This document shows, one piece after another, positions 44,797 to 53,995 of a stretch of 64,000 nt of DNA. The position numbers and the translations under genes are program-made. Source of the stretch: Thermorudis peleae (GTDB taxonomy: Bacteria; Chloroflexota; Chloroflexia; Thermomicrobiales; Thermomicrobiaceae); assembly GCF_000744775.1 (NCBI RefSeq), contig NZ_JQMP01000003.1, positions 124,001-188,000 on the forward strand. The letters are read 5' to 3'. Position 1 is the stretch's first letter; each line of letters opens with the position of its first letter. Under the pieces are notes generated by a model. That model was not told the origin of the DNA and did no database searches. It saw only the letters and a list, made by a program, of their open reading frames with translations.

Positions 44797-46167
44797 ATGT
44801 CGACGAGAGCTGCTTCACCGATCACGCGCGCCACCCGCCCGCGCATCGTCATTCTCGGCGGCGGCTTCGCGGGCGTCACCGTCGCGCAGGCACTCGAGCA
44901 CCACCTCCGGACCGGCGAGGCCGACGTCGTGCTCGTCAGCCGCGACAACGCCTTCGTCTACTACCCGCTCCTGCCTGAGATCGTCCCGGGCCAAATCCGC
45001 ATTGAAGACATCCTCTCGCCGATCCGCCTCGTCGCCCCGCACGCCCGCCTGCTGATGGGCAGCGTCCAGGCGATCGATCTCGACGCCCAGCTCGTCCACG
45101 TCCGCTACGGACTCGATCACGGCCCGACCGACGAGCTGACCCTTCCCTACGACCACCTCGTCCTCGCGCTCGGCGGCATCCCGGCCACCTTCAACATCCC
45201 CGGCATCAACGAGTACACCTACCAGATCCAGCGTCTCGGCCATGCCTTCGCGTTGCGCAACCACCTCATCGACCTGCTCGAACAGGCCGAGGCCACCGAC
45301 GACCGTGAACTCCGCCGCGCCCTGCTCACCGTCGTCGTCATCGGCGGCGGCGCAACCGGCGTCGAACTCGCGGCCGCGGTCGAGGAACTGCTCAGCCGCG
45401 CCCTCCACTACTACCGCGGCCTGCAGCAGAGCGATTACCGCGTCGTCCTCGTCCACGCCCTCGAGCGGCTCCTGCCCGAAGCCCCGACCGCCCTGGGCGA
45501 CTACGCCGAGCGCATGCTGCACCGGCGCGGCATTGACCTGCTCCTCAACCGCCCAGTCGTCCAGGTCGAACCCGACGCCGTCATCCTCAAGGACGGCACC
45601 CGCATCGCCGCCCACACCGTCATCAGCGCGATCGGCGTCCAGCCTCACCCCCTGGCCCGGGCACTGCCGGTTGAGCACGACCGCCAGGGCCGCATCGTCG
45701 TCGAACCCACGCTCCGCATTCCGGCCTACCCGAACGTCTGGGCGATCGGCGACCTCGCTGCTGTCCCCGACCCGAACACCGGCAACGCCTATCCACCGAC
45801 GGCCCAGCACGCCATCGCCGAAGCCGAGACCGCGGCGCACAACATCGCCGCCACCCTCCGCGGCCGCCCGCTCCATGTCATCCAGTATCGCACGCGCGGC
45901 CAGATGGTCACCCTCGGCCACCGCACCGCCGTTGCCGCCATCGCCGGCCGTGTCATCACCGGGCACCTCGCCTGGTGGATCTGGCGCACCTACCACCTGC
46001 TGCGCCTGCCACGCTGGGAACGCCGGCTCCGCGTCCTCTTCGACTGGACCCTCGACCTCTTCTTCCCACCCGAGCTCGTCCGCCTGCCGGTCAGCCAGCT
46101 CACGCCCCGTGCCAACGCGGCCGCGCCGGTCGCCGAGCCTGTCAGCGCGCCCGCGAACCCGCGCTAG
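44797..46167 (+). CDS. ndh: Type II NADH:quinone oxidoreductase (NDH-2)
   Basis: A 456-aa peripheral membrane flavoprotein that transfers electrons from NADH to quinone without pumping protons. The FAD site RIVILGGGFAGVTVAQAL is near the N-terminus, the NADH site VVVIGGGATGVELAAAVEEL in the middle, and VWAIGDLAAV with PPTAQHAIAEAE near residue 320 close the flavin site. The C-terminal IWRTYHLLRLPRWERRL helix and hydrophobic patch serve as membrane anchor. ATG at 44797 has AAAGGA 7 nt upstream; a longer frame back to 43666 is antisense to the mscS gene and rejected. Confidence 0.92.
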   Translation: MSTRAASPITRATRPRIVILGGGFAGVTVAQALEHHLRTGEADVVLVSRDNAFVYYPLLPEIVPGQIRIEDILSPIRLVAPHARLLMGSVQAIDLDAQLVHVRYGLDHGPTDELTLPYDHLVLALGGIPATFNIPGINEYTYQIQRLGHAFALRNHLIDLLEQAEATDDRELRRALLTVVVIGGGATGVELAAAVEELLSRALHYYRGLQQSDYRVVLVHALERLLPEAPTALGDYAERMLHRRGIDLLLNRPVVQVEPDAVILKDGTRIAAHTVISAIGVQPHPLARALPVEHDRQGRIVVEPTLRIPAYPNVWAIGDLAAVPDPNTGNAYPPTAQHAIAEAETAAHNIAATLRGRPLHVIQYRTRGQMVTLGHRTAVAAIAGRVITGHLAWWIWRTYHLLRLPRWERRLRVLFDWTLDLFFPPELVRLPVSQLTPRANAAAPVAEPVSAPANPR

Positions 46168-46256
46168 CCCGCGCCCGCCGCCGATGCCTTGCCTGCCTCA
46201 TTGTGCGGCAAGGCGGGCGGCGGCACCGTAACGCTTGTCACAATGGAGGAAGAGCA

Positions 46257-46544
46257 ATGAACACCATCGTCGACAACGATAAGCACCTGCGGCAACGCTT
46301 CCTGAGCGGCGCGCTCGTCGAGCAACTCCAACAGTTTAGCGTGCTCGACCACGACCAGGCTGAGGCCCTCGGCCTTGCCCTGGCCGACATCGCCGAGGAA
46401 ATCGTCGTCATCTACCGTGACATCGTGCCACGACTCGAACATGCCACGACGCCCGAAGCGTTCCAGGACGCTCTCACCGATCTCTTCGACGCCTTCCGCC
46501 ACGTCGATTACCACATCCACGACGCCACGCGGCTCGAACCCTAA
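46257..46544 (+). CDS. Small acidic helical protein, unknown function
   Basis: A 95-aa protein, mostly helical: LRQRFLSGALVEQLQQFSVL, then AEALGLALADIAEEIVVIYRDIV and FQDALTDLFDAFRHVDYHIHD. The His/Asp pairs at the end (HVDYHIHD) are notable but form no motif I know. ATG at 46257 has GGAGGAAGAGCA upstream, 89 bp after the NADH dehydrogenase stop, so it is probably in that transcription unit. It may be a small regulator or assembly factor; that is a guess from position. Confidence 0.6.
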   Translation: MNTIVDNDKHLRQRFLSGALVEQLQQFSVLDHDQAEALGLALADIAEEIVVIYRDIVPRLEHATTPEAFQDALTDLFDAFRHVDYHIHDATRLEP

Positions 46545-46711
46545 CCCCATCCCGTCCCCTGCCCCACGCCGTGCGGCATCCCGCACGCAACGCGTCGCCC
46601 GCGCACCACGGCCCGTACCACAGGCCCGTGCCATAAGCCCTTCCGTGTCAGATCCCTGCCACACGCGCGCCCGTGAGCCGGCCGCAGCAGGCAGCACACT
46701 TCGCCACCCGA

Positions 46712-46740
46712 TTGACAGCGCCGGCCAAGACGACTATCCT
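46712..46740 (+). promoter_or_regulatory. Strong sigma-A promoter of the E1 dehydrogenase operon
   Basis: Perfect -35 TTGACA (46712-46717), 17-bp spacer and -10 TATCCT (46735-46740). Transcription would begin near 46747, giving a leader of about 52 nt before the GTG start at 46799. Confidence 0.75.
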
Positions 46741-46798
46741 GAGGGAAGAACCACGATTCAACCCAAACAGTGCGTCGCCGCAGCAAAGGAGGTGAGGG

Positions 46799-47836
46799 GT
46801 GTTAAAGCCAGAGCCGAGTTTGCCTGACCTCCAGTACCTCGTTGCCCAGTCCGGACTTACCCGCGAGCAACTCCTCAATGCCTACCAGCAGCTCTGCCTC
46901 ATCCGCGCCTTCGAGGAGACCATCGCCGACCGCTACGCCATCGGCAAGACGCCCCAGTTCAACATGGCCGCTGGCCCGATCCGCGGCGAGATGCACCTCG
47001 CCGTCGGCCAGGAAGCGGTCGCCGTCGGCGTCGGTCTCTTCCTCACCGACGCCGATGCCGTCGTCAGCACGCACCGGCCACACCATCACGCGCTGGCCAA
47101 AGGCGTGCCCGTCGACAAGCTGGCGGCCGAGATCTTCGGCAAGGCGACCGGCCTCTGCCGGGGCAAGGGCGGGCACATGCACCTCTTCGATGCCGAGCAC
47201 CGCTTCGCCTGCAGCGGCATCGTCGGCGCATCCTTCCCCCAGGCTGCTGGCGCTGCCTTCGCGTTCAAGCACCGCGGTGAACCGCACGTCGCCGTCGCCT
47301 TCGCCGGCGAAGGCGCAGCCAACCATGGCACGTTCACCGAGACGCTCAACGCCGCCGCCCTCTGGCAGCTCCCGCTCGTCATCGTCATCGAGGACAACCT
47401 CTACGCCGACTCGACCCCCAAGTGGGCTGCCCTCGCCCAGCCCCATCAGTTCCAGCGGGCCCTCGGCTACAACGTCACCACCTACCTCGTCGATGGCATG
47501 GACCTCATCGACGTCGCCCGCGCCGCCCGTCAGGCCATCGCGCGCGCCCGCGCTGGCTACGGCCCCAGCGTCATCGAAGCCCTCTGCTACCGCTACCGCG
47601 GCCATTTCGAGGGCGACGGCGAAGAGTACCGCACCAGGGAAGAAGTCGAACGCTGGCGCCAGCTCGACCCCATCCCACGCCTGGCCCGGCGCCTCACGGC
47701 CCTCGGCTGGGCCGACGACGCCGTCCTCGCTGGCCTCGCCGCCGAAGCCACCGCCCGCGTCGAGCAGGCCATCGCCTTCGCCGAGCAGAGTCCCTTGCCC
47801 GAACCCGATGAAGCACTCGTGGGGGTGTTCCGATGA
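46799..47836 (+). CDS. Thiamine-diphosphate-dependent dehydrogenase E1 alpha subunit (pyruvate/acetoin type)
   Basis: A 345-aa alpha subunit. RAFEETIADRYAIGK and GQEAVAVGVGLFL, then HRPHHHALAKGV and GKGGHMHLFD are typical E1 alpha segments. The ThDP/Mg site reads FAGEGAANHGTFTETLN...VIEDN (GEG in place of GDG). The RYRGHFEGD phosphorylation-loop region and the Arg/His substrate residues are kept. The 30-residue N-terminus and HRPHHH pattern point to acetoin or pyruvate dehydrogenase rather than branched-chain enzymes. GTG start with AAAGGAGGTG. E1 beta overlaps by 4 nt; no E2 or E3 gene is adjacent. Confidence 0.9.
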   Translation: MLKPEPSLPDLQYLVAQSGLTREQLLNAYQQLCLIRAFEETIADRYAIGKTPQFNMAAGPIRGEMHLAVGQEAVAVGVGLFLTDADAVVSTHRPHHHALAKGVPVDKLAAEIFGKATGLCRGKGGHMHLFDAEHRFACSGIVGASFPQAAGAAFAFKHRGEPHVAVAFAGEGAANHGTFTETLNAAALWQLPLVIVIEDNLYADSTPKWAALAQPHQFQRALGYNVTTYLVDGMDLIDVARAARQAIARARAGYGPSVIEALCYRYRGHFEGDGEEYRTREEVERWRQLDPIPRLARRLTALGWADDAVLAGLAAEATARVEQAIAFAEQSPLPEPDEALVGVFR

Positions 47837-48870
47837 GCACGACACGCACCATCACCGGCATTGCGCCCGCCATCGCCGAAGCCATCGACCAGGAGATGGC
47901 CCAGCGCACCGACATCGTCGTCCTGGGCGAAGACGTCACCTACTGGGGCGCCGTCTTCGGCTTCACCATGGGCCTCTTCCAGAAATACGGCCGTGACCGC
48001 GTCATCGACACGCCCATCACAGAGCAGACGTTCATGGGGATGGCGGTCGGCGCGGCAGCCGTCGGCCTGCACCCTGTCGTCTCGTTGATGTTCGTCGACT
48101 TCCTCGGCGCCGGCTTTGATCAAATGTACAACCACATGGCCAAGAACCACTACATGTCCGGCGGCCAGTTCGCTATGCCCGTCACCGTCCTGACCGCCAT
48201 CGGCGGCGGCTACGGCGACGCCGAGCAGCACTCGCAGGTGCTCTACGGCCTCTTCGCCCACGTCCCCGGCTTCAAAGTCGTCGTCCCCGCCACCGCCTAC
48301 GACGCCAAGGGCCTCACCATCAGCGCCTTGCGCGACCCCAACCCCGTCGTCATCTTCGGCCACAAGCTGCTCACCGGCCTGCCGTTCCTGCCCTTCGAAG
48401 GCATCGCCGACGAACCCGTGCCCGATACCCCCTACACCGTCGAGTTCGGCAAGGCCGCCGTCCGCCGCGAAGGCCGCGATGTCACCCTCGTCGCTGCTGG
48501 CCTCATGGTGCACCGCTGCCTGCGCGCCGCTGAGCAGCTCGCCCAGCAGGGCATCGACGCCGAGGTCATCGATGTCCGCACCCTCGTCCCACTCGACACC
48601 GCCACCCTCGTCGCGTCCGCCCGCAAGACCGGCCGTGTCCTGATCGTCGACGAGGATTATCAGAGTTTCGGCATGACCGGTGAACTTGCCTTCCGCATCC
48701 AGGCCGACGCCTTTGACGCCCTCAAGGCGCCGATCCGCCGCCTCGCCGTCCCCGACGTGCCCATCCCCTTCTCCGCGCCACTCGAGCAACGGGTCATCCC
48801 CAGCGTCGAGCGGATCGTCGCTGAAGCCCAAGCACTCTTTGGCGCGCCAGCCCGCGCAACGGCGCGGTAG
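47833..48870 (+). CDS. Thiamine-diphosphate-dependent dehydrogenase E1 beta subunit
   Basis: A 345-aa beta subunit forming the alpha2-beta2 E1 with the upstream gene. The pattern [44 protein letters not shown] and [19 protein letters not shown] is that of pyruvate/acetoin E1 beta. [20 protein letters not shown] contains the conserved loop with catalytic His. The transketolase C-terminal domain begins near 205 ([46 protein letters not shown]). ATG overlaps the alpha stop. A penicillin-acylase-family gene follows after 18 bp. Confidence 0.92.
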   Translation: MSTTRTITGIAPAIAEAIDQEMAQRTDIVVLGEDVTYWGAVFGFTMGLFQKYGRDRVIDTPITEQTFMGMAVGAAAVGLHPVVSLMFVDFLGAGFDQMYNHMAKNHYMSGGQFAMPVTVLTAIGGGYGDAEQHSQVLYGLFAHVPGFKVVVPATAYDAKGLTISALRDPNPVVIFGHKLLTGLPFLPFEGIADEPVPDTPYTVEFGKAAVRREGRDVTLVAAGLMVHRCLRAAEQLAQQGIDAEVIDVRTLVPLDTATLVASARKTGRVLIVDEDYQSFGMTGELAFRIQADAFDALKAPIRRLAVPDVPIPFSAPLEQRVIPSVERIVAEAQALFGAPARATAR

Positions 48871-48888
48871 GAGGGATCACCAGATCTG

Positions 48889-51552
48889 ATGCACCGGTTT
48901 CCATTCCGCCTGCTGGTCGGCACGAGCACAGCCGCCCTCGCGGTTGTGCTCGTTGTCCTGCTCGCGCTCCCGCTCGGCCCACTCCCCGCCCTCGGCCCCA
49001 CCTTCAACCCCGTCACCGGCGTCTTTGCCGGCATCGACCGCGATCAAGCATCGACGCTCACCGTCCCTGGCTTACAGCAGCCGGTCATCATCAACGAAGA
49101 CGCCTACGGCGTGCCCCACATCTTCGCCCAAACCGACCATGACCTCTTCTTCGCCCAGGGGTACCTCACCGCACGCCATCGCCTCACCGAACTCGACCTG
49201 ATCCGCCGCCAGGCCGAAGGCCGCCTCGCCGAAATCGTCGGCCCGGCTGCCCTCCCCAGCGACGAACGCGAGCGCGTCCTCGGCCTCGCCCGCACGGCGC
49301 AGGCCGCCGCCGCCCGCCTCCCCCAGGTCGACCCCGAGGCCGCCGCCGAACTCGACGCCTACGCCGCGGGCATCAACGCCTGGATCGACGAGGCCGTCCG
49401 CACCCACGCCTTGCCGCCCTTCTTCCGCTTGCTCGGGTACACCCCCGAACACTGGCAGGTCGCCGACAGCCTCGCCATCCAGGGCATCATGACCCAGGAA
49501 CTCGCCTTCAGCACTGCACCCATCGACCGCGCCAACCTCGCCGACGCCCTCGGCCAAGACGCCGCCGCAACGCTCTTCCCGCAACTTCCCCAGAACCCGC
49601 AACTGCCCTACGCGCCCGGCCCCTACCCCGCCATCACGCCCGACCAGGCCGCCCTCGACGCCGCCTTGCTCCCCTATGGCAACGGCGCTGGCACCGGCGG
49701 CCGCCAGCCGTCGTCCGCTGACGCGCCGCCCCCGCCATCACGCGCCACCAGCCTCCCGCCCTCGCGCACCGTCGACCGGCTCATCCAGTCCATGCCCTGG
49801 CTCGTCGATCCGCTCGGGCTCCTCGTCCGGCCACAGCTCACCGAGGGCAACAGCAACAACTGGGCGGTCGGCGGCGGCCTCACCGACACCGGCAAGCCCT
49901 ACCTCGCCGGCGACCCCCACCTCGGCCTCACGTTGCCAGCCATCTGGATCGAAGTCCACCTCGAGTCGCCGACCATCCACGTCTACGGCGTCAGCATCCC
50001 CGGCACACCCGGCATCATCATCGGCCACAACCGTACCGTCGCCTGGAGCCTGACCAACACCCAAAACGCCCAGACCGTCTTCTACCGCGAACAGACGAGC
50101 CCTGACCACCCGGGCCAGTACTTCTACGCCGGACAGTGGCGCCCCTTCGTCGACCACGACGAAACCATCCTCGTCCGTGGCCAGCCCGCCCACCACCTCA
50201 CGGTCCACTGGACCGTCCATGGCCCGGTCATCCCCGAAGGGCTTGCCGGCATCCCGCCGCTGAACGGCCGCACGCTCGCCATGGCCTGGACCGGCAATCT
50301 CTTCTCCGACGACGTCGGCGCACTCCTCCGCCTGATGCAAGCCCGCACCGCCGACGACGTCCGTGCCGCCCTCGCCCGCTGGGGCGCCCCAACCCAGAAC
50401 TTCGCCTACGCCACCACTGACGGCGCTATCGGCATCATCGCCGCAGGCTACTACCCGCTCCTCGCCCACGGCCAGCTTGACACCCTGCTCGACGGCAGCG
50501 ACCCGCAGCAGAACTGGCAGGGCCTCATCCCAGCTAACGCTGTCCCCCAGGTCCAGGGCAAGCCCAACCAGTTCGTCTGGTCAGCGAACCAGCGGCCGGT
50601 CAGCGCTGACTATCCTGTTGATATCGGCAGCGCCCTCGGTTTCGACGCCGGCTATCGCGCAAGCGTCATCTACGCGTTTCTCAACGACCCCGCCAACCGG
50701 CCGCTCACGCGCGATCGCCTCATGGCCCTCCAGGCCTCGCACCAGGACGCCCTCGCGCGGCGCATGCTCCCCGTCGTCGTCCAGGCTCTCGCCCAGGACA
50801 CCACGCTCTCCCCGCTTGCCCAGCAGGCCCTCGCCCTCCTGCGCCAGTGGGACGGCACCATGGCAGCCAACCAGGCCGCCCCCGCCATCTGGTGGCACTT
50901 CCTCCAGGCCTTCATCGTCCAGCTCTTCGGCCCCTGGTGGGCCCAGGCCGGTCTCGACCAAACCGCCTACACCTTGCACACCTTCACGCCGCACCAGGAC
51001 GGCTGGGACGGCAACCTCGTCGTCGCCGCCGAAGTGCTCACCACCGGCAACCCCGCCGACCGCGCCCAGGTCCTCCAGCGCTGGCTCGCCGACCCCTCCA
51101 CCGGCCAGCCCCGTCCACTCCCCACCCTCTTCCATAACGCGCTCGAATCCGCGGTCAACGACCTCGCCCAGCGGCTCGGCGCCAACCCAGCCAGCTGGCA
51201 GTGGGGTGCCATCCACCGCCGCCTCATCCCATCCCTCACCCAGGCCCCGCGCCTCGCCCGCGGCCCCTATCCCACCGACGGCGACCGCTTCACCGTCGAC
51301 CCCAGCGGTGGCGAGTCATCGACCGGCGGTGCCAGCTGGCGCATGATCGCTGACCTGGCCGATCTCACGCGTTCCGTCGGCGTCTTCCCCGCCGGCGAAT
51401 CCGAAGACCCGACCAGCCCGCACTACGACGACCAGCTACCGCTCTGGCTCAACCACCAGGTCAAGCCGCTCCACTTCCCCGACACCCCACAGACCACCCC
51501 AGGCGGCTGGGTCGTCCGCGTCTGGCAGCTTCGCCCGAAAGGAGCGTCGTGA
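48889..51552 (+). CDS. Penicillin acylase (Ntn-hydrolase) family amidase
   Basis: An 887-aa exported amidohydrolase. N-terminal hydrophobic anchor/signal 8-33. The alpha chain has EDAYGVPHIFAQTDHDLFFAQGY and ARHRLTELDLIRRQAEGRL. The autocatalytic site is GNSNNWAVGGG, with Ser322 as the new N-terminal nucleophile of the beta chain, followed by DPHLGL. Oxyanion and structural residues (GIPGTPGIIIGHN-like, NxTN) follow. A Pro/Ser-rich linker before residue 300 marks the spacer. Family members hydrolyse beta-lactams, acyl-homoserine lactones or fatty-acyl amides; which one cannot be told. Same transcript as the E1 genes. Confidence 0.92.
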   Translation: MHRFPFRLLVGTSTAALAVVLVVLLALPLGPLPALGPTFNPVTGVFAGIDRDQASTLTVPGLQQPVIINEDAYGVPHIFAQTDHDLFFAQGYLTARHRLTELDLIRRQAEGRLAEIVGPAALPSDERERVLGLARTAQAAAARLPQVDPEAAAELDAYAAGINAWIDEAVRTHALPPFFRLLGYTPEHWQVADSLAIQGIMTQELAFSTAPIDRANLADALGQDAAATLFPQLPQNPQLPYAPGPYPAITPDQAALDAALLPYGNGAGTGGRQPSSADAPPPPSRATSLPPSRTVDRLIQSMPWLVDPLGLLVRPQLTEGNSNNWAVGGGLTDTGKPYLAGDPHLGLTLPAIWIEVHLESPTIHVYGVSIPGTPGIIIGHNRTVAWSLTNTQNAQTVFYREQTSPDHPGQYFYAGQWRPFVDHDETILVRGQPAHHLTVHWTVHGPVIPEGLAGIPPLNGRTLAMAWTGNLFSDDVGALLRLMQARTADDVRAALARWGAPTQNFAYATTDGAIGIIAAGYYPLLAHGQLDTLLDGSDPQQNWQGLIPANAVPQVQGKPNQFVWSANQRPVSADYPVDIGSALGFDAGYRASVIYAFLNDPANRPLTRDRLMALQASHQDALARRMLPVVVQALAQDTTLSPLAQQALALLRQWDGTMAANQAAPAIWWHFLQAFIVQLFGPWWAQAGLDQTAYTLHTFTPHQDGWDGNLVVAAEVLTTGNPADRAQVLQRWLADPSTGQPRPLPTLFHNALESAVNDLAQRLGANPASWQWGAIHRRLIPSLTQAPRLARGPYPTDGDRFTVDPSGGESSTGGASWRMIADLADLTRSVGVFPAGESEDPTSPHYDDQLPLWLNHQVKPLHFPDTPQTTPGGWVVRVWQLRPKGAS

Positions 51553-51923
51553 TGCGCGTCGCAGCCCGCTGGCTCCCCTGGCTGATCCTCCCCCTCGCCC
51601 TGCTCATTGCCGCAGCCATGCTGCTTATCGGCTGGTGGTGGGCCGTGCCCGTCGCCGGCCTGCTCACCGGTCTCGTCGGCCAGGTGAGCCGCCGCCGCGC
51701 CTTCAGCTACGGCTTCCTCGCCGCCCTGCTCGCCTGGCTCGCCTTGCTCGCCTGGCGCGCGCTTGCCTGGCGCGGCCTCGCCCAGCTCGCCGTCGTCGCC
51801 GCCCTGGCACGGTTGCCCACGGTGGCCGGCATCGCCTTCGCCCTCGTCCCCGCCCTGATCACAGCCCTCGCCGCAGGGCTCCTCGCCGTCGCGGCCTGGA
51901 CACTCGCCCGTCTCGCCCGCTAG
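51552..51923 (+). CDS. Small polytopic membrane protein, unknown function
   Basis: A 123-aa protein with three or four hydrophobic segments (LPWLILPLALLIAAAMLLIG, AVPVAGLLTGL, FLAALLAWLALLAWRAL and AGIAFALVPALITALAAGLL). No motif was recognised. It starts with ATG overlapping the acylase stop (TGATG; AAAGGAG 8 nt upstream), so it belongs to the same operon. Its 3' end overlaps the convergent UspA gene by 4 nt. Confidence 0.65.
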   Translation: MRVAARWLPWLILPLALLIAAAMLLIGWWWAVPVAGLLTGLVGQVSRRRAFSYGFLAALLAWLALLAWRALAWRGLAQLAVVAALARLPTVAGIAFALVPALITALAAGLLAVAAWTLARLAR

Positions 51924-52810
51924 GCTTCGCTCAGCGCTGGCTCCTCGGACGGCCGCACCAGCAGCAATGGCACCGTGCCCTCACGCAGCAGCCGCTCGGC
52001 CACGCTCCCCAACACCAGCCGGCTCAGCCCACTGCGCCCGTGCGTCGCCATCACGACCAGGTCAGGCTGGAGCTTCCGTTCCAGCTCCAGCAGTTCCGCG
52101 ACCGGCAGGCCGCTCCGCACCTGCGTCTGGACAACAACCCCCTGCGACCGTACCTGCTCGGCCACCATCGTCAGGTAGCTCTCAGCATCCTGCACCAGAT
52201 CCTGCTCGAGCTGATTGATGATGTCCGCGCTCGCTGGCATCTGCACCCAACTCTGGTAGAGCATTGCTGGCACATCGACCACCCGCACCACGTGGATCGT
52301 CGCCCCCGTGTGCGCCGCTAGCTCCACCGCGTAGGGCAACGCCGCCTCCGCCAAGGCCGAGCCGTCCAGCGGCACGAGCAGCATCCGCAGCGTGTCCGGC
52401 ACGGCGTGCGTCACCCCCGAGCGCAACAGCAGCACAGGCACACCAGCGTGCCGCACCACCTTGTCAGCAACACTGCCGGAAATCCAACGCCCAATGCCGC
52501 CCCGTCCGTGCGTCGTCATCACGATCAGCGGATCGGATTGCTCCTGCGCATAGTCAATAATCTCCCCAGCCGGATCGCCATAGCGGATCTCGCCGTGCGC
52601 CGCGACTGCTAGCCGCTTTGCCACATCCTCGACATACGCCCGAGCCTCAGCGCCCGCCTCCGGCGTCGCATCCTCGGGCACCACCCGCAGCAGCCGCAGG
52701 GGCACGTCGAGCTTCCGTGCCAACAGCACCGCGTAGGGCAGTGCGTCCTCGGCAAGCGCCGAGCCATCGAGCGGCACCACAATCGTCCCGATCCGCCGTC
52801 GTTCCTGCAT
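51920..52810 (-). CDS. Tandem universal stress protein (two UspA domains)
   Basis: A 296-aa cytosolic stress protein. Domain 1 (about 5-140) begins GTIVVPLDGSALAEDALPYA and has the ATP loop THGRGGIGRWISGSVADKVV. Domain 2 (about 150-285) begins RMLLVPLDGSALAEAALPYA and has THGRSGLSRLVLGSVAERLL. Both keep the G-2x-G-9x-G(S) pattern, so both should bind ATP. ATG at 52810 follows GGGAGGGAACC; the upstream 21 codons lack a ribosome site. It is divergent from the Ldh2-type gene. Confidence 0.92.
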   Translation of the reverse strand: MQERRRIGTIVVPLDGSALAEDALPYAVLLARKLDVPLRLLRVVPEDATPEAGAEARAYVEDVAKRLAVAAHGEIRYGDPAGEIIDYAQEQSDPLIVMTTHGRGGIGRWISGSVADKVVRHAGVPVLLLRSGVTHAVPDTLRMLLVPLDGSALAEAALPYAVELAAHTGATIHVVRVVDVPAMLYQSWVQMPASADIINQLEQDLVQDAESYLTMVAEQVRSQGVVVQTQVRSGLPVAELLELERKLQPDLVVMATHGRSGLSRLVLGSVAERLLREGTVPLLLVRPSEEPALSEA

Positions 52811-52873
52811 CGGTTCCCTCCCAATCCACCCTGACAGACAACCATTGGCATAGTACCATGCCCACGAGCGCAC

Positions 52874-52892
52874 AACGGTTGGCGCGACCGTT
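52874..52892. promoter_or_regulatory. Inverted repeat in the uspA / Ldh2 divergent region
   Basis: AACGGT-N7-ACCGTT (52874-52879 and 52887-52892) is a perfect dyad with a 7-bp spacer, 39 bp before the Ldh2 start and 64 bp before the uspA start. It overlaps CACAACGGTT (52871-52880), which recurs in the macA leader. Confidence 0.35.
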
Positions 52893-52930
52893 CGGCAAGC
52901 ACTGCGTTATTCAGGAAAAGGGGGAACGTT

Positions 52931-53995
52931 GTGGGGCAGAACGAGGTTCGCGTGCCGGTCGACACGCTCCATGCCTTCGTCGTCGACGCCTTCCGCCGGG
53001 TCGGCATCCCTGACGACGATGCCCGGATTAGCGCCGACATCTTGCTCGCATCCGACGTCCGCGGCATCGAGTCACACGGCGTCCCACGCCTGCGCGGCTA
53101 CATCACCCGCATCCGCCAGGGCGTCATCAACTTGCGGCCAACCCTCCGCGTCCTCGCCGAAACCCCCGCGACGCTCGCCCTCGACGCCGACAACGGCCTC
53201 GGCATGCCGTCGGCCTACCGCGCCATGCAGCGCTGCATCGCCAAGGCCCAGCAGACCGGCTTCTGCCTCACGACGGTCCGCAACAGCAACCACTTCGGCA
53301 TCGCGGGGTACTACGCCACCATGGCGCTCGAGGCCGGCCTCTGCGGCGTCGCCATGACCAACGCCACGCCGCTCGTCGTCCCCGCTGGCGCGCGTGACCC
53401 CTATCTCAGCACCGCCCCCATCGCCGTCGCCATCCCCGCGGGCGAGGAGCCGCCCTTCGTCCTCGACATGGCCACGAGCACCGTCGCCTGGGGCAAAATC
53501 GAAATCGCCCAGCGCGAGGGAAAGCCCATCCCCCGCGGCTGGGCCTATGACGCCAATGGCGAGCTGACCACCGACCCCTTCACCGCCGTCGCTCTCACGC
53601 CGCTCGGCGCGCTGCCCGAACTCGGCGCGCACAAAGGCTACGGCCTCGGTCTCTTCATCGAAGTTCTCTGTGGCCCACTCGCCGGCGGCCCCTGGGGCTA
53701 CCACGTCGCCGGCTCACGGAGCGCGCCGCGCCCCTCCGGCACTGGCCACGCCTTCATGGCCTGGCGCATCGACGCTTTCCAGCCCGAGGACCAGTTCCGC
53801 GCCGCCATGGACGAGATGCTCCGCACGCTCCGCTCCGCCGCCCCACGCTCTGGCGTCGCGCGCGTGCTCGTGCCCGGCGATCCCGAGCGTGAGGCCGAGG
53901 CCGACCGGCGCGCCAACGGCATCCCGCTCCATCCCAAAGTCCTCGACGACCTCCGCGCCCTGGCCGCCGAACTCGACCTGCCCGCGCCCTTCTAG
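52931..53995 (+). CDS. Ldh2-family (malate/L-lactate/ureidoglycolate-type) NAD(P)-dependent dehydrogenase
   Basis: A 354-aa oxidoreductase of the Ldh_2 (AllD/YiaK/MDH) family, which differs in fold from ordinary malate dehydrogenases. VDTLHAFVVDAFRRVG, SADILLASDVRGIESHGVPRL (catalytic His), VRNSNHFGIAGYYA (second His), LVVPAGARDPYLSTAPIA and HKGYGLGLFIEVL are the diagnostic blocks. It reduces a 2-oxo acid or oxidises a 2-hydroxy acid with NAD(P). The exact substrate is unknown. GTG start at 52931 follows AAAAGGGGG. Its stop overlaps the convergent thioredoxin-fold gene by 4 nt. Confidence 0.93.
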   Translation: MGQNEVRVPVDTLHAFVVDAFRRVGIPDDDARISADILLASDVRGIESHGVPRLRGYITRIRQGVINLRPTLRVLAETPATLALDADNGLGMPSAYRAMQRCIAKAQQTGFCLTTVRNSNHFGIAGYYATMALEAGLCGVAMTNATPLVVPAGARDPYLSTAPIAVAIPAGEEPPFVLDMATSTVAWGKIEIAQREGKPIPRGWAYDANGELTTDPFTAVALTPLGALPELGAHKGYGLGLFIEVLCGPLAGGPWGYHVAGSRSAPRPSGTGHAFMAWRIDAFQPEDQFRAAMDEMLRTLRSAAPRSGVARVLVPGDPEREAEADRRANGIPLHPKVLDDLRALAAELDLPAPF

